64,000 bases of DNA from Pycnococcus provasolii (taxonomy: Eukaryota > Chlorophyta > Pseudoscourfieldiophyceae > Pseudoscourfieldiales > Pycnococcaceae): the NCBI GenBank assembly GCA_938743325.2, contig OW568878.1, positions 558,001 to 622,000 on the forward strand. The letters run 5' to 3'. The notes beneath the pieces were generated by a model. The model was given only the letters and a program-made list of their open reading frames with translations, was not told the DNA's origin and made no database searches. This document shows, in pieces, positions 30,510-40,155 of the stretch (position 1 is its first letter; every line of letters begins with the position of its first letter). Position numbers and translations under genes: made by a program.

Positions 30510-31751
30510 TTACTCAGAAGGCGGTTGGCCGAGAGGTGCACCGGGAGGTGGTGCGCCACTGCCATCGCCCGTGTTGACTGTTTGCAACAACTGCGCAAGC
30601 CACTGCCTAGTGATGCGGTCATCCTTCAAGCATGCGGTAAAGTTGGCATCGCGAAGCAGTTCCGGAAGGCACTGCCGCAGAGCCTCTCTCGCACGCGGGT
30701 TGTCACTCAAACGCAGGTAGCAACGGATGATATGCTTGAGCAGGCGCACGGATGGCTGCTCCGCCAACGTGTTGACCATGTTCTGCAGCACCGCTCCAAC
30801 GGCGAAGAACCTCTCGGCAGTTGCGCAGATGTAGTTCAGGCCAGTCTCGTCGAGGAGAATTTTCTGCACGATGAACGTCGCCACCGTTTTCGAAAGTTCG
30901 CTTCCCATTTCCATCGTGCGAAGGCACAGCGGAATGATCTCCGTAGAGAGCAGGAAGTTGATGACGTCTGTGTCATCCACCTTGACGAGCGCGCCGATAA
31001 CTCCGAGCGAGGTTAAACGAAGGTACTCGAAAGGCCTTGTCTTGCTGACTGTGTTGAGAAACGGGTACAGGAACAGCGGCACGTGTGCCTGCAAGAACAG
31101 ACTTCTCGTGTCGTGGTGCGACGCCACGCACTGCAGAAGTGCGAGCGCGTTGCACACTCGATTCGACGCGTGCGCGGTTAACGATGGCGGCGATAGAAGC
31201 GAGTAGATGGCGACGATCTCCTGCAGAAGCGCCGCGACAACCCCTGGCGTGTGCCAGAGGAACGGCGCGAGGTCTGGAAATTGCTCGCGTTTCTTCGAGA
31301 GCTCCAGGAGTGCGTTTTCGCGCGCGTCAGGGTTTGTTAGGTCAAGCACGAGCGTTTCGGATACGCCCGCCCCTGCGAGCGAGGTGGGTGCGCCTCCTGC
31401 GCCGCCGGATGACGCGGGCGGCATCCCGCCTGAAGAGGCTGGTATGCCCGGCACACCTCCTGGCGGCATCGCGAGTGCGCCCGCGCCACCACCACCACCT
31501 AGTGAGCCCGCACCGGTCAGACCCGCAAGTCCCGCGCCACCCAGTGCACCAGCGGCACCGGCACCGGGTAGGGACCGCGACCCTCCGAGGCCGAGTCCCC
31601 CTCCCGCGATTCCCCCTAACCCAGCGCCTGGTTGGTTTAGCCCGGCTGTTGACTGTGCCCCGAAGGCGTTCACCCCTGCTTGAAGGTTGATGTTCAGGCC
31701 CATGGACCCGAGCGAGAACGCGCCATTTGTATATGAGCCTCCTGTGTTCAT
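30510..31751 (-). CDS. CNOT9: CCR4-NOT subunit CNOT9 (RCD1/CAF40)
   Basis: 413 residues from the ATG at 31751 ([10 protein letters not shown]); the frame is open further upstream, without an ATG. The C-terminal 275 residues are the RCD1 armadillo domain: [97 protein letters not shown] and the [16 protein letters not shown] helix. CNOT9 bridges NOT1 and tryptophan-containing mRNA repressors. The first about 135 residues are a Gly/Ala/Pro low-complexity extension absent from animal CNOT9. CNOT1, its direct partner, lies at 9674-16390. Confidence 0.95.
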   Translation of the reverse strand: MNTGGSYTNGAFSLGSMGLNINLQAGVNAFGAQSTAGLNQPGAGLGGIAGGGLGLGGSRSLPGAGAAGALGGAGLAGLTGAGSLGGGGGAGALAMPPGGVPGIPASSGGMPPASSGGAGGAPTSLAGAGVSETLVLDLTNPDARENALLELSKKREQFPDLAPFLWHTPGVVAALLQEIVAIYSLLSPPSLTAHASNRVCNALALLQCVASHHDTRSLFLQAHVPLFLYPFLNTVSKTRPFEYLRLTSLGVIGALVKVDDTDVINFLLSTEIIPLCLRTMEMGSELSKTVATFIVQKILLDETGLNYICATAERFFAVGAVLQNMVNTLAEQPSVRLLKHIIRCYLRLSDNPRAREALRQCLPELLRDANFTACLKDDRITRQWLAQLLQTVNTGDGSGAPPPGAPLGQPPSE

Positions 31752-31919
31752 CACGAGTCTCTGGAGGCCGAGAAGAGCAGAGCGACGCACACGAACAACT
31801 GCTTCGAAGAATGATTCGCGCCGGCGGATGCGGGCCGAGGAAACGAAACGCGGCAGGAACTCGGGAGGGCCCCGAAAGGGTTTTGCTTTCGAGGATCGAT
31901 CCCGGGGATACACACATGG

Positions 31920-31977
31920 TTAGGGTTTCGGGTTAGGGTTAGGGTTAGGGTTAGGGCTAGGGTTAGGGTTAGGGTTA
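31920..31977. repeat. TTAGGG array between divergent genes
   Basis: About eight TTAGGG units with one CTAGGG and one GGGTTTC variant, between the divergent starts of CNOT9 (31751) and RCC1-like protein B (32047). Confidence 0.85.
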
Positions 31978-32046
31978 CAGGAAGTGCCTGCCTGCCTGGT
32001 CACTCCACCTCAGGGGTCTGTCCATTCACTCCGGGGGAACTCGTGC

Positions 32047-33039
32047 ATGGCCATGGTCATGTCGGAGTCTCTCGCGTACTCCATGATGCGCGTCTTCGTC
32101 AACTGGCAGCGTGAACGTAGATTAAACAAGGTGAGGGAGCGGAAACAAGCCGCGCGAATGGCAAATGGACTGCTCGCAGCAGGTGGTGGCCATATAGGTT
32201 TATTTAGGCGATTAGGAGGTCACTCGTTGGCACTACGAGTCGACGGCAGTGTCGCGTGCTGGGGATACAACGGCGACGGCCGGGCGCCTCCCGCCGGCGT
32301 TCCGGGCAACTTCGTCGCAATCGCTGGGGGTGACTTCCACTCTTTGGCGCTACGAGTCGATGGCAGTATCGCGTGCTGGGGCAACAACGGGTTTGGCCAA
32401 GCGCCTCCCGACGGCGTTCCGGGAAACTTCGTCGTAATCGCTACGGATGGTTTTCACTCGTTGGCATTACGAGTCGACGGCAGTATCGCGTGCTGGGGAT
32501 ACAACGGGAGCGGCCAAGCCCCTCCCGCCGGCGTTCCGGGCAACTTCGTCGCAATCGCTGCGGGTGCGCATCACTCTTTGGCACTACGAGTCGACGGCAG
32601 TATCGCGTGTTGGGGAGACAACGGCGACGGCCGGGCACCTCCCGACGGCGTTCCGGGCAACTTCGTCGCAATCGCTGCGGGTATGTATCACTCTTTGGCG
32701 ATACGAGTCGACGGCAGTGTCGCGTGCTGGGGATACAACGGCCACGGCCAAGCGCCTCCCGCTGGCGTTCCGGGGGACTTCGTCGCAATCGCTGCGGGTA
32801 CTACGCACTCGTTGGCGCTACGAGTCGACGGCAGTGTCGCGTGCTGGGGAGCCAACGGCGACGGCCGGGCACCTCCCGCTGGCGTTCCGGGCAACTTCGT
32901 CGCAATCGCTGCGGGTGCGCGTCACTCTTTGGCACTACGAGTCGACGGCAGTGTCGCGTGCTGGGGAGACAACACCAACGGCCAAGCCCCTCCCACTGGC
33001 GTCTCTGGTCCATTCAGGGTTACTCAGGCGGAGTTGTAA
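32047..33039 (+). CDS. RCC1-like repeat protein B
   Basis: 330 residues from the ATG at 32047; ATGs at 32053 and 32059 are equally possible. A basic helical head (MMRVFVNWQRERRLNKVRER) precedes seven 39-residue units of the form VACWGxNGxGxAPPxGVPGNF then VAIAAGxxHSLALRVDGS. The units are much more alike to each other than to those of the paralogue at 2282-3262 and differ consistently (VPGNF against VDGDF), so each array seems to have been homogenised separately. It may form a seven-bladed propeller. Function unknown. Confidence 0.8.
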   Translation: MAMVMSESLAYSMMRVFVNWQRERRLNKVRERKQAARMANGLLAAGGGHIGLFRRLGGHSLALRVDGSVACWGYNGDGRAPPAGVPGNFVAIAGGDFHSLALRVDGSIACWGNNGFGQAPPDGVPGNFVVIATDGFHSLALRVDGSIACWGYNGSGQAPPAGVPGNFVAIAAGAHHSLALRVDGSIACWGDNGDGRAPPDGVPGNFVAIAAGMYHSLAIRVDGSVACWGYNGHGQAPPAGVPGDFVAIAAGTTHSLALRVDGSVACWGANGDGRAPPAGVPGNFVAIAAGARHSLALRVDGSVACWGDNTNGQAPPTGVSGPFRVTQAEL

Positions 33040-33152
33040 AAACGATTTTTGTTTACTCAACTTGTAACACCTCTTCAGAATGGAATGTATAGAATCTATT
33101 CGTATTCAAGGTGTCATTCTACCCACTGTCACTGTCACTGTCACGTCATCCG

Positions 33153-33350
33153 TCACAGGTCAAGCACCAAACGCACTGGGTTCTCGACGATGTCCTTGAT
33201 GCGACGCAAGAATGTCACCGCCTCACGGCCGTCAATCAGCCGGTGGTCGTACGTCAGCGCGATGTACATCATCGGACGCACGACGATGCTGTCGTTCGGA
33301 CCAACCACCGGGCGCTTCTGAATGCCGTGCATGCCCAAAATCGCTTTTGA
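33153..33350 (-). pseudogene. Orphan 3' fragment of dihydrolipoyl succinyltransferase (E2 of OGDH)
   Basis: About 63 codons ending in a stop match the extreme C terminus of [37 protein letters not shown] (the DHRxxDG catalytic loop) and the terminal VRLVLDL. The match begins sharply at about 33350; upstream there is no lipoyl or peripheral-subunit-binding domain, only AT-rich spacer up to the F-box gene's stop at 33633. Either it is a 3'-truncated duplicate or a final exon whose upstream exons lie elsewhere. The residues visible are well preserved, so it is recent or misplaced. Confidence 0.7.
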
Positions 33351-33632
33351 ACGCCTGGTGTGCTATGCCTGCTGTGCTCCCTTGCTGCCGTGCTTGTTTA
33401 TTTAAATGCTTATCGTAATGATTAATTGATATTGATATGTTGGTTAGTTTGGTGGTACTGTAATACTTCTATTATTATTATTATGTCGGAGTTTATGTAT
33501 GTAACAGTAGTCCTTATTTCGTAATATTTGAAAAATCGTTTATTATTATATTATAAAGCAACATTTGTGAGGAGGTGTTTCTTGCACGACTTAAGACTCA
33601 AACCTCCTCTGCATATACTTTTAGTAAGCAAG

Positions 33633-35222
33633 TTAAGGAATCATCAGAAGCTCACGACGTCGGTCGTGGTAAGCATCCTCCAAAACACCGCGATTGAACA
33701 CCTTGCCAATCGCGCGTACGTCAGAGCCACCGCGACGCTGGTAGAATACGCCATCCTTCAAGCAACCGCCGCCGGCTGTCATGCTCAACGCACGCTGGCC
33801 GTAGTACATTTGCTGTAACGTAGGAGCGAGCGTCGCAGCGAGGCGTGCGGCACGCTCTGCAAGATTGTCCGAGTCGTCGTGGAAGAGCATGTTCAAGAAT
33901 TTGAGGCACTTGCACGTCGCCTCAATTGCCGACAGCGTGTCCGCACCTGAGCAGGACGGACCACGCATGTTCAGCGTGGTGAGGCTGCCTCCCACTCTTC
34001 GCACGAGGTTCGCAAGGCTTGCGTCGGGAACGCCGTCAGATCTCGAAATGTTGAGCGCCGTAAGCGCCGGAAACGACGATGCGGTGATCGCGTCAAACGA
34101 CGTGACAGCTGGAGTGTCTCTCTCCTTCACAAACGGGGTGACGAGGCTCCACGTCTCACGGAGGCATCCAGTCTCAACTACCGAGAGACTCTCGAGATGC
34201 GCGAAGTGCCCCCTGCACAGCTCGTCAAGAGCATCCGTCTGCAGGCAAGCAGTCCCTTTAGTGGCGGCTCCAGCCTTCAGACCACCAACAACCAAGCACT
34301 TCAGCTTCGTGAGGCTGTGCATTGCCCGCGCACCGCACACGTCAACCTTCGACAGGAAGAGGTTGAGTCTCGTCAAGTTGACGGCGTACACCACGACGTC
34401 ACTTGGTGGCGGCTGCGGTGCACTGCTTTGGTCGTCTCGCACTTGCGTCCCGCACTCTCCCGTGAGGTCGAGCTCCCTGAGGCGCGGGAGTTTGCGCACG
34501 ACGGAAGCGAAGCAGCTTCCGCCGCTTTCCGCTTCGCGGTACACGGCGAGGGCAAGTTTTTCCACGTGCCGACACTTCGCGGCGAAGCGCTCGATGCCTT
34601 CTTGACTCACGTGTGGTGCGCGCGAGCGCAGGGCGAGTCTTGTCGCGTATCCCTCGGCGGCACTGTCGACGGCCCCTTCTTCGTTCCGGTTGCGGTAGCA
34701 GCACTGCAAGCTTCTCAGCTTTGGCGCGAGCGTTGTGAGCTCCAGCAGAGCTTCGTCGTCGATTGAGTTGGCCAACTGTCCTCGTAGCATGATGTGTTTG
34801 ATTCCTGTGTATCTCTTCAGCAAAGTTTTGAGGTGCGTTTTGACGTCCGTGTGCCCGTCTTCGTTTTTGTGGAAACCCATGTGCGCCGTTTGCACGTACG
34901 GCGCGGCTTTCTGCGCGGCTTGTTTGAACTTTTTGCTGACGCACGTGAGAAGTGCGCAGAGTCGCGCGCCGTCCGCGAAGACATTGTCGTGCTGGTGCTG
35001 CTGTTGTTGTGTGTCTTGCTTCGCAAATGCATGCAAGGAAGATGAATAAGGCTTCTTCTCATGTGCTGCAGCAGCACTTAAGTCAGAGTGACCGACTGAC
35101 TTAAGAGGTGGGTTCCCAGGAAGGAGACTGTGGCCTGTTGGCGCGTCGAAAACAAAGGCAAGCAGCTCAGGCGGTAAGGTTGTAATAATGCGTTCCAAAT
35201 CAAAGCAAGAATCCTGCGCCAT
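33633..35222 (-). CDS. F-box-like leucine-rich-repeat protein
   Basis: 529 residues from the ATG at 35222. The head LERIITTLPPELLAFVFD and LCALLTCVSKKFKQAAQKA is F-box-like, separated by an insert with a Gln/His run. The body has irregular leucine-rich repeats: LPRLRELDLTG, LTRLNLFLSKVDVCG, LTKLKCLVVGG, FAHLESLSVVETG, FPALTALNISRSDG, GGSLTTLNMRGPS. F-box/LRR proteins usually choose substrates for SCF ubiquitin ligases; that role is inferred from the family. Confidence 0.75.
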   Translation of the reverse strand: MAQDSCFDLERIITTLPPELLAFVFDAPTGHSLLPGNPPLKSVGHSDLSAAAAHEKKPYSSSLHAFAKQDTQQQQHQHDNVFADGARLCALLTCVSKKFKQAAQKAAPYVQTAHMGFHKNEDGHTDVKTHLKTLLKRYTGIKHIMLRGQLANSIDDEALLELTTLAPKLRSLQCCYRNRNEEGAVDSAAEGYATRLALRSRAPHVSQEGIERFAAKCRHVEKLALAVYREAESGGSCFASVVRKLPRLRELDLTGECGTQVRDDQSSAPQPPPSDVVVYAVNLTRLNLFLSKVDVCGARAMHSLTKLKCLVVGGLKAGAATKGTACLQTDALDELCRGHFAHLESLSVVETGCLRETWSLVTPFVKERDTPAVTSFDAITASSFPALTALNISRSDGVPDASLANLVRRVGGSLTTLNMRGPSCSGADTLSAIEATCKCLKFLNMLFHDDSDNLAERAARLAATLAPTLQQMYYGQRALSMTAGGGCLKDGVFYQRRGGSDVRAIGKVFNRGVLEDAYHDRRRELLMIP

Positions 35223-36302
35223 CTTCGAAGACAAGACAAATGGCGCTGAAATTGACCTGTTAACACCCCTGAAGATCTCTACGATAGAGTGTGCTGGAAA
35301 AGTTGCTGGAGCCGAGAAAACTTTAGTCTAGTGCTAGTGAGTCTCGTTGGCATGCATGCCACCTCACCCTCCTCTGCTGTTATTCTTTCTCCAAGCTTGT
35401 TGTTGCAAGCTTGAGCCTTGTGAGTTTGCAAGCAAAAAAAGAGGACGAAACGAAACCTTGCATGCAATTACCAACTATAAAAATATCACCTTGCACGCCT
35501 TGCCTTTTCTTAATTTCTTTGCGCTTTTTCAATCTTTGGTGCATCTTTGGCTTGGCTTGGCTGCTTGGGCGTATGTATGCTTTTTGATCTTTTGTGTGTT
35601 TCTTTGCTTTGTGTGTTCTTTTTGGCGCTTTTTGGCGCTTTTTGTCGGGCATGCGTTTTCGTTTTCGTTTTCTTGGTAGTCTATGATATTAGAGTGTACT
35701 TTTTGGGCGCGTTCGGCCGACTATCGTAGACATGCCAATAAGGAATGCCACTTTTGCCTGATGATTTTTTTTTCTTTTCGACTCGCGCCTTTTCGTTCCA
35801 CTTGCGCCTCTTGTGATGAGGAGGAACTCCCTGAACAAAAAATCTCGAAAAACGAAAAAGACGACAAAGGAAAAGTAAGAAGGAGAGAGAACCCATTCGG
35901 GTTAGGGTTCCCATTCGGGATTAGGGTTAGGGTTAGGGTTAGGGTTAGGGTTAGGGTTAGGGTTACTCCTCCAATGCCCACCGGAGCTCCTTCTCATTCC
36001 GAACTCCGAACTCGGCAACTTCATTCGTCGTCCGTCGCCAATCGCCATCGGGATTCGGGGTGGTTGGCGAAGGTTTCTCATACCAAACGGTAGCCTACCT
36101 CTTGCTCGGCGTGTTGTCTCTTTTATTAAAAATAGGAGCAGTGCACTTACGTCCGCGTCATCGTCTTCATCTTCATCTTCGTCTTCATCTTTTCCTAGTA
36201 CGTACGGGTAGTCGTCAATATTTCAGTTTCATAGGCACCAGATCAGCCGGAAAATCTCATCACCTTCTTGGCTCGTCTTCAGTCTCCCCTGTGGAGGCAG
36301 GT
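35223..36302. other. Spacer rich in T runs
   Basis: The stretch 35470-35690 is T/G-rich with repeats of CTTTTTGGCG and GTTTTC and no convincing frame. The TTAGGG array is listed separately. The frame leading into the NIPA gene is open back to about 36060 but has no ATG before 36303. Confidence 0.5.
35921..35965. repeat. TTAGGG array, about seven units
   Basis: Seven uninterrupted TTAGGG units, preceded by a duplicated CCCATTCGGG-TTAGGG segment at 35893-35920; 338 bp before the NIPA start codon. Confidence 0.9.
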
Positions 36303-37394
36303 ATGTCAGGGTCTCACGGGTCGCCAGGGGGTGCACCCTCTATTGGTGGTAATGGTGCCGGTGGTGCCGGTGGAAATGGTGGGGCAGCAGGTGGTGGTTC
36401 TCTCTCTGTAGTGTCGTCTCTCATGGGTGACGCGTCGTCGGCGGCGGCGTCCCCTGCACATGTCGGCGACTTCGCGACGGGTGTACTGCTCGCCATCTTC
36501 AGCTCGCTCTTCATCGGCGCATCCTTCATTATTAAGAAAAAAGGACTCAAGAGGTCGTCGTCGGTATCAGGAGGCGTGCGCGCAGGAGCGGGAGGATACG
36601 CATACCTCCGCGAACCGCTCTGGTGGTCAGGCATGCTCATGATGGTGTTCGGAGAAGCGGCGAACTTCGCGGCGTACGCATTCGCACCGGCGCTCGTCGT
36701 CACGCCGCTCGGGGCGCTTTCGATCATAGTCTCCGCCATCTTAGCTCACATCTTTCTCAACGAAAAACTCAACATGTTCGGAGTTCTCGGGTGCGCCCTG
36801 TGCATCGTGGGAAGCGTGATTCTCGTCGCAAACGCACCGGACGAAGGGACAATAGAGAGCGTCGCGCAAGTGTGGAGACTCGCCATGCAACCTACGTTCC
36901 TGCTGTACATCGTCTTCGTGCTTGCAACCTCCGGGTTCCTGGTGTGGATGGTCGCACCGAAGCACGGACACACGAATATCCTCGTGTACGTCGCCATATG
37001 CAGCTTGATGGGAAGCCTGTCCGTTATGAGCATCAAGGGACTCGGCATCGCCATCAAACTGACGTTCGAAGGACATAACCAGTTTGTGTTCAAGGAGACG
37101 GCGTACTGCGCCGTTGTCGTCGCGTTCTGCGTCGTCATGCAGATGAACTACCTCAACAAGGCGCTCGACACATTCAACACCGCGCTCGTGAGCCCCATCT
37201 ACTACGTCATGTTCACCGTTCTGACCATCGTCGCCTCCTCAATCATGTTCAGCGAGTACGAGAAAAATACCGCGCACATGGTGCTGATGCAGGCGTCTGG
37301 CTTCCTTGTTATTCTAGCTGCCGTGTACCTGCTACACGTGACGCGCGACCTAAGCACGGACAGACTCCTCGTGACGGATAAACTCACGACGTGA
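36303..37394 (+). CDS. NIPA-type magnesium transporter
   Basis: 363 residues from the ATG at 36303. After a Gly-rich head, GVLLAIFSSLFIGASFIIKK(K)GL is the diagnostic first helix of the NIPA/SLC57 family, followed by WWSGMLMMVFGEAANFAAYA, APALVVTPLGALSIIVSAIL, LNEKLNMFGVLGCALCIVGS and NALVSPIYYVMFTV-type helices; nine or so membrane segments. NIPA proteins transport Mg2+ in endosomal or plasma membranes. The sequence is close to family length and complete. Confidence 0.93.
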   Translation: MSGSHGSPGGAPSIGGNGAGGAGGNGGAAGGGSLSVVSSLMGDASSAAASPAHVGDFATGVLLAIFSSLFIGASFIIKKKGLKRSSSVSGGVRAGAGGYAYLREPLWWSGMLMMVFGEAANFAAYAFAPALVVTPLGALSIIVSAILAHIFLNEKLNMFGVLGCALCIVGSVILVANAPDEGTIESVAQVWRLAMQPTFLLYIVFVLATSGFLVWMVAPKHGHTNILVYVAICSLMGSLSVMSIKGLGIAIKLTFEGHNQFVFKETAYCAVVVAFCVVMQMNYLNKALDTFNTALVSPIYYVMFTVLTIVASSIMFSEYEKNTAHMVLMQASGFLVILAAVYLLHVTRDLSTDRLLVTDKLTT

Positions 37395-37466
37395 AGAATG
37401 AGCACCCTTGTCAAAACATGTAAAGCTAATCCAAAAATGTGTGAATGTTAGTCGTACAGTTCGTTT

Positions 37467-38096
37467 TTACAAGTGCGTCGTCGTCGTCGTCGTCAAAGCG
37501 GCGGCGCATTCCTCCTCAAACGACTCGTAGTCTTCACGTAAACTTGACAAGAATACCTGGTGAAGTGCGGAGGTGGCTGTGCTAAGGACGGCGTATCCCG
37601 TGGATGTCAGCACGTCATCCGGGAATACGTCGAACGGAGGTGGAGGTTGCACGTTGACGAGAATCGATGAGGAAATGCGCAAATCGCTATCTCCGACAAA
37701 GTCTATATTTGTGTTGACATGAAAGTCGAAGCACGCGTTCACGGCGTCAAGCAGTTCTACCGGTCTGCCCTGCAGCGAGCAGTCGTCACTCACAACGTTC
37801 ACACATTTTCCGCTTGACTGGACGGCTTCGCACGTCACCGTGGGTGTCGCGTCAAGCACGTTGAAGAAGTTGACAGCAGGCACGGTGAGCACGAATCGCC
37901 CTTGGGTGGTTTTATTGGAAGTGTCGTTTTCGTCCATTATGCGACGGAGAGACACGCCGCGCAGCTTGCAGAACCGGTCGACGGGCTGGCAGAAGTATGA
38001 GCGCAGCGTGTTAGCGTTCTGAGATCTTATTGTGGATGTGCGCGTATCGTCGACGCGAATGCGCAACGTGCGCCGAGGCACAACAGGAGGCAACAT
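37467..38096 (-). CDS. DUF1997 family protein
   Basis: 209 residues from the ATG at 38096; the frame is open back to about 38252 without another ATG, so a 5' exon with a transit peptide may be missing. Recognisable features are the YFCQPVDRF start, FVLTVPAVNFFNVLD, SDDCSLQGRPVELLDA, then PPPFDVFPDDVLTSTGYAVL and LREDYESF, which line up with DUF1997 (PPPFxxxP, xTGNxVLxxxL, LxxDYxxW). The family occurs in cyanobacteria and in plastid-bearing eukaryotes; its biochemical role is unknown to me. Confidence 0.75.
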   Translation of the reverse strand: MLPPVVPRRTLRIRVDDTRTSTIRSQNANTLRSYFCQPVDRFCKLRGVSLRRIMDENDTSNKTTQGRFVLTVPAVNFFNVLDATPTVTCEAVQSSGKCVNVVSDDCSLQGRPVELLDAVNACFDFHVNTNIDFVGDSDLRISSSILVNVQPPPPFDVFPDDVLTSTGYAVLSTATSALHQVFLSSLREDYESFEEECAAALTTTTTTHL

Positions 38097-38368
38097 GCCG
38101 TAGACTATATCGGGATATATCGGAGTGGAGGGGAAGCCGAATATGCATGCAACAAGGTTGAGAGACGCATCGCCATCCTCCCCCCCCTCGCCCTGTAAGG
38201 TCGTCTGTCTGCTGCACGCGTGCTGTACTAGCTTAGTTATATACGTTTTCACAAAGCAGGTTCACAAACAGAAGTTTTAGTATTTACAAAATTATAAACA
38301 AAATATTGTATGTATGGTATGCGAATGTCGTGTTGTATTTTCAACGCAAGTGCGTGCCCTTGTGGACT

Positions 38369-38860
38369 TCACTTATCTTCACTGAACCAGGGAAAGTACT
38401 GGCCCAGCCACGCCTCGAGCGCAGGCGAAATGCGCATGCTCACGTACGCGCAGACGGTTGACACGATCGCCATGAAGAGCGCGAACGCCGCACCAAACAG
38501 AGCCTTGCGTCGCTTGACGGTGACGCGCCTCTCCGCGGTGCGGTCGAGCTCCGCGCGCAAGATACCAAGCACCTTACTGCGGTACTCCGCATCCTCGAAC
38601 ACGCGTGCGATTTTATCCAGCTTGCGTTCCTTGGCAAGCTCCAGCGCCGTTCTTTTCGTGTGGTCGACGCGCTCCAAGGCGTCCGCACCCCAGTCGACGA
38701 GAAACGCGCACATCGCCGTGTCTTTCATGTTCACGGCTGTGTGCAGCGGCATCACCCCGTTGAAGGCGGCGTTGGGGTTCGTCCCTCCCTTGAACGCCGC
38801 GCCGAGCTCGTCGTACTTGTAAGCACGCACGAGGTCGATCGTGCCGAGCGCGTTGGGCAT
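38369..38860 (-). CDS. Ankyrin-repeat protein with a C-terminal membrane anchor
   Basis: 163 residues, ATG at 38860. Two ankyrin-type repeats (NAAFNGVMPLHTAVNMKDTA, LVDWGADALERVDHTKRTAL), a basic helix (RRVTVKRRKALFG), and one hydrophobic helix (AAFALFMAIVSTVCAYVSM) near the C terminus, giving a tail-anchored layout. Too small and generic to assign a function. Confidence 0.75.
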   Translation of the reverse strand: MPNALGTIDLVRAYKYDELGAAFKGGTNPNAAFNGVMPLHTAVNMKDTAMCAFLVDWGADALERVDHTKRTALELAKERKLDKIARVFEDAEYRSKVLGILRAELDRTAERRVTVKRRKALFGAAFALFMAIVSTVCAYVSMRISPALEAWLGQYFPWFSEDK

Positions 38861-40155
38861 GGCGAAAGATCAATCTTAAGGCGAAGAGCTCGCGGCCCGG
38901 GGGAGGGGGGGAGAGGAGGCGGCCTGGGCAAAAGGAGGTCGGGCAGGGTTAGGGTTAGGGTTAGGGGGAGGGGGAGGGGAAGAAGTCCTTGAAGACCCCC
39001 CCTCGACCCCTCGGGCTCGGGCTCGTCTAAGAATAAGGTCGGTCACTCGGTCTGGCTGGACTCTGGACTCTGGACTCGGCCCTCGGCCTCTGGCTGCCTG
39101 GCTCTGCCTGGCTGCTTGGATGTTTTAGGAAGAAAGAACAAAGCAAACGTCGTCTGGTGTCGTCGTGCCCAGCCCATGCCCAGCCAGCCAGCCAGCCAAC
39201 CAGCCAACCAGCCAGTTTTCGTGATCATCGTAGTGCTGAGCGTGTGAGTGCGCACGCCTGACCCACCGGCCTGACCCACCGGCCTGACAGTTGACACCAG
39301 AGGCCAGTGACCAGTGTGGACTGGGGACCCAGCCAGCGTTGCCTCCTGTTGTACCAAACTGAGCACACACCCTGCCTCGGGTCCCAGGCAGCCAGGGCCA
39401 GAGGACGGGTCCCAGGCTCCCAGCCTCCCAGGGAGTGTGGCACTGATGCGTTGACAAACGCTCACAAAGGAAGGAAGGGGCCATCACGACGACCTGTACT
39501 GCACTCTGCAAATCTGCAGATGTTTGGCGAGCGAGCTCCAAACGAAGTACCGGGTAGTGTGATCGTTTCCGTCGTCCCTCCGAGTTCTCAAGGCGAAAGA
39601 AACAGAGCACAGGCGCGTGTTCGGAAACTCGTGGGCCTGTTGGCGATGAACGGCTACGAGGCTACGCTACGAGAGGGATAGGAGCGATTAGGTCGAGCGA
39701 TTAGGTCGGCGTTTGCAAGTGCCCAAAAGCAAACTGGCATCAGCTGATTTTTCTCTCCGCTTTCGGAAACCGGCTCACAAAGAAACGGTCTCTTCGCAAA
39801 CGCTTGACGACGCGAAACGACGGCGGCGTCGTTTCGCGCGCTTAATCGTCATGGATAACGCGTGATGGACCCGCGGATGGCCGATGCATCGCATGTGGTC
39901 GACGCATGTGGTCGACGCATGTGGTCGACGATTTATCTGTGGACGTGAGCGGCAACGTTGCAAAACGTTGCATCGTTTTCTCGTTCTCGTTTTCCGCGAA
40001 AGTCACCAACAACTTGGTGTCGTTCGTTCCCGTTTAGAAGCAAGCTTCTACGCGCTCCGTCCTCGCTCGCACCCACCCCTCTTGTTTCCCCTCCGCTCCT
40101 GTCATCACTCTCTCCTCTCATTGCCGCACGCGCCGCTGTTACGAGTTGGTTCAAC
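38861..40155. other. Spacer with simple repeats
   Basis: Holds TTAGGG units at 38945-38966 (85 bp before the ankyrin gene), a CCAGCCAGCCAACCAG array at about 39175-39215, three ACCCACCGGCCTG units at about 39260-39290, and three copies of TGTGGTCGACGCA at about 39894-39930. No gene supported. Confidence 0.55.
38945..38966. repeat. Short TTAGGG tract
   Basis: Three TTAGGG units 85 bp upstream of the ankyrin-protein start (minus strand). Confidence 0.7.

Noticed and set aside
35347-35679. 110-codon hydrophobic frame
   Set aside because: Its Phe/Leu/Cys richness comes from T-rich simple sequence; no conserved motif or sensible gene context.
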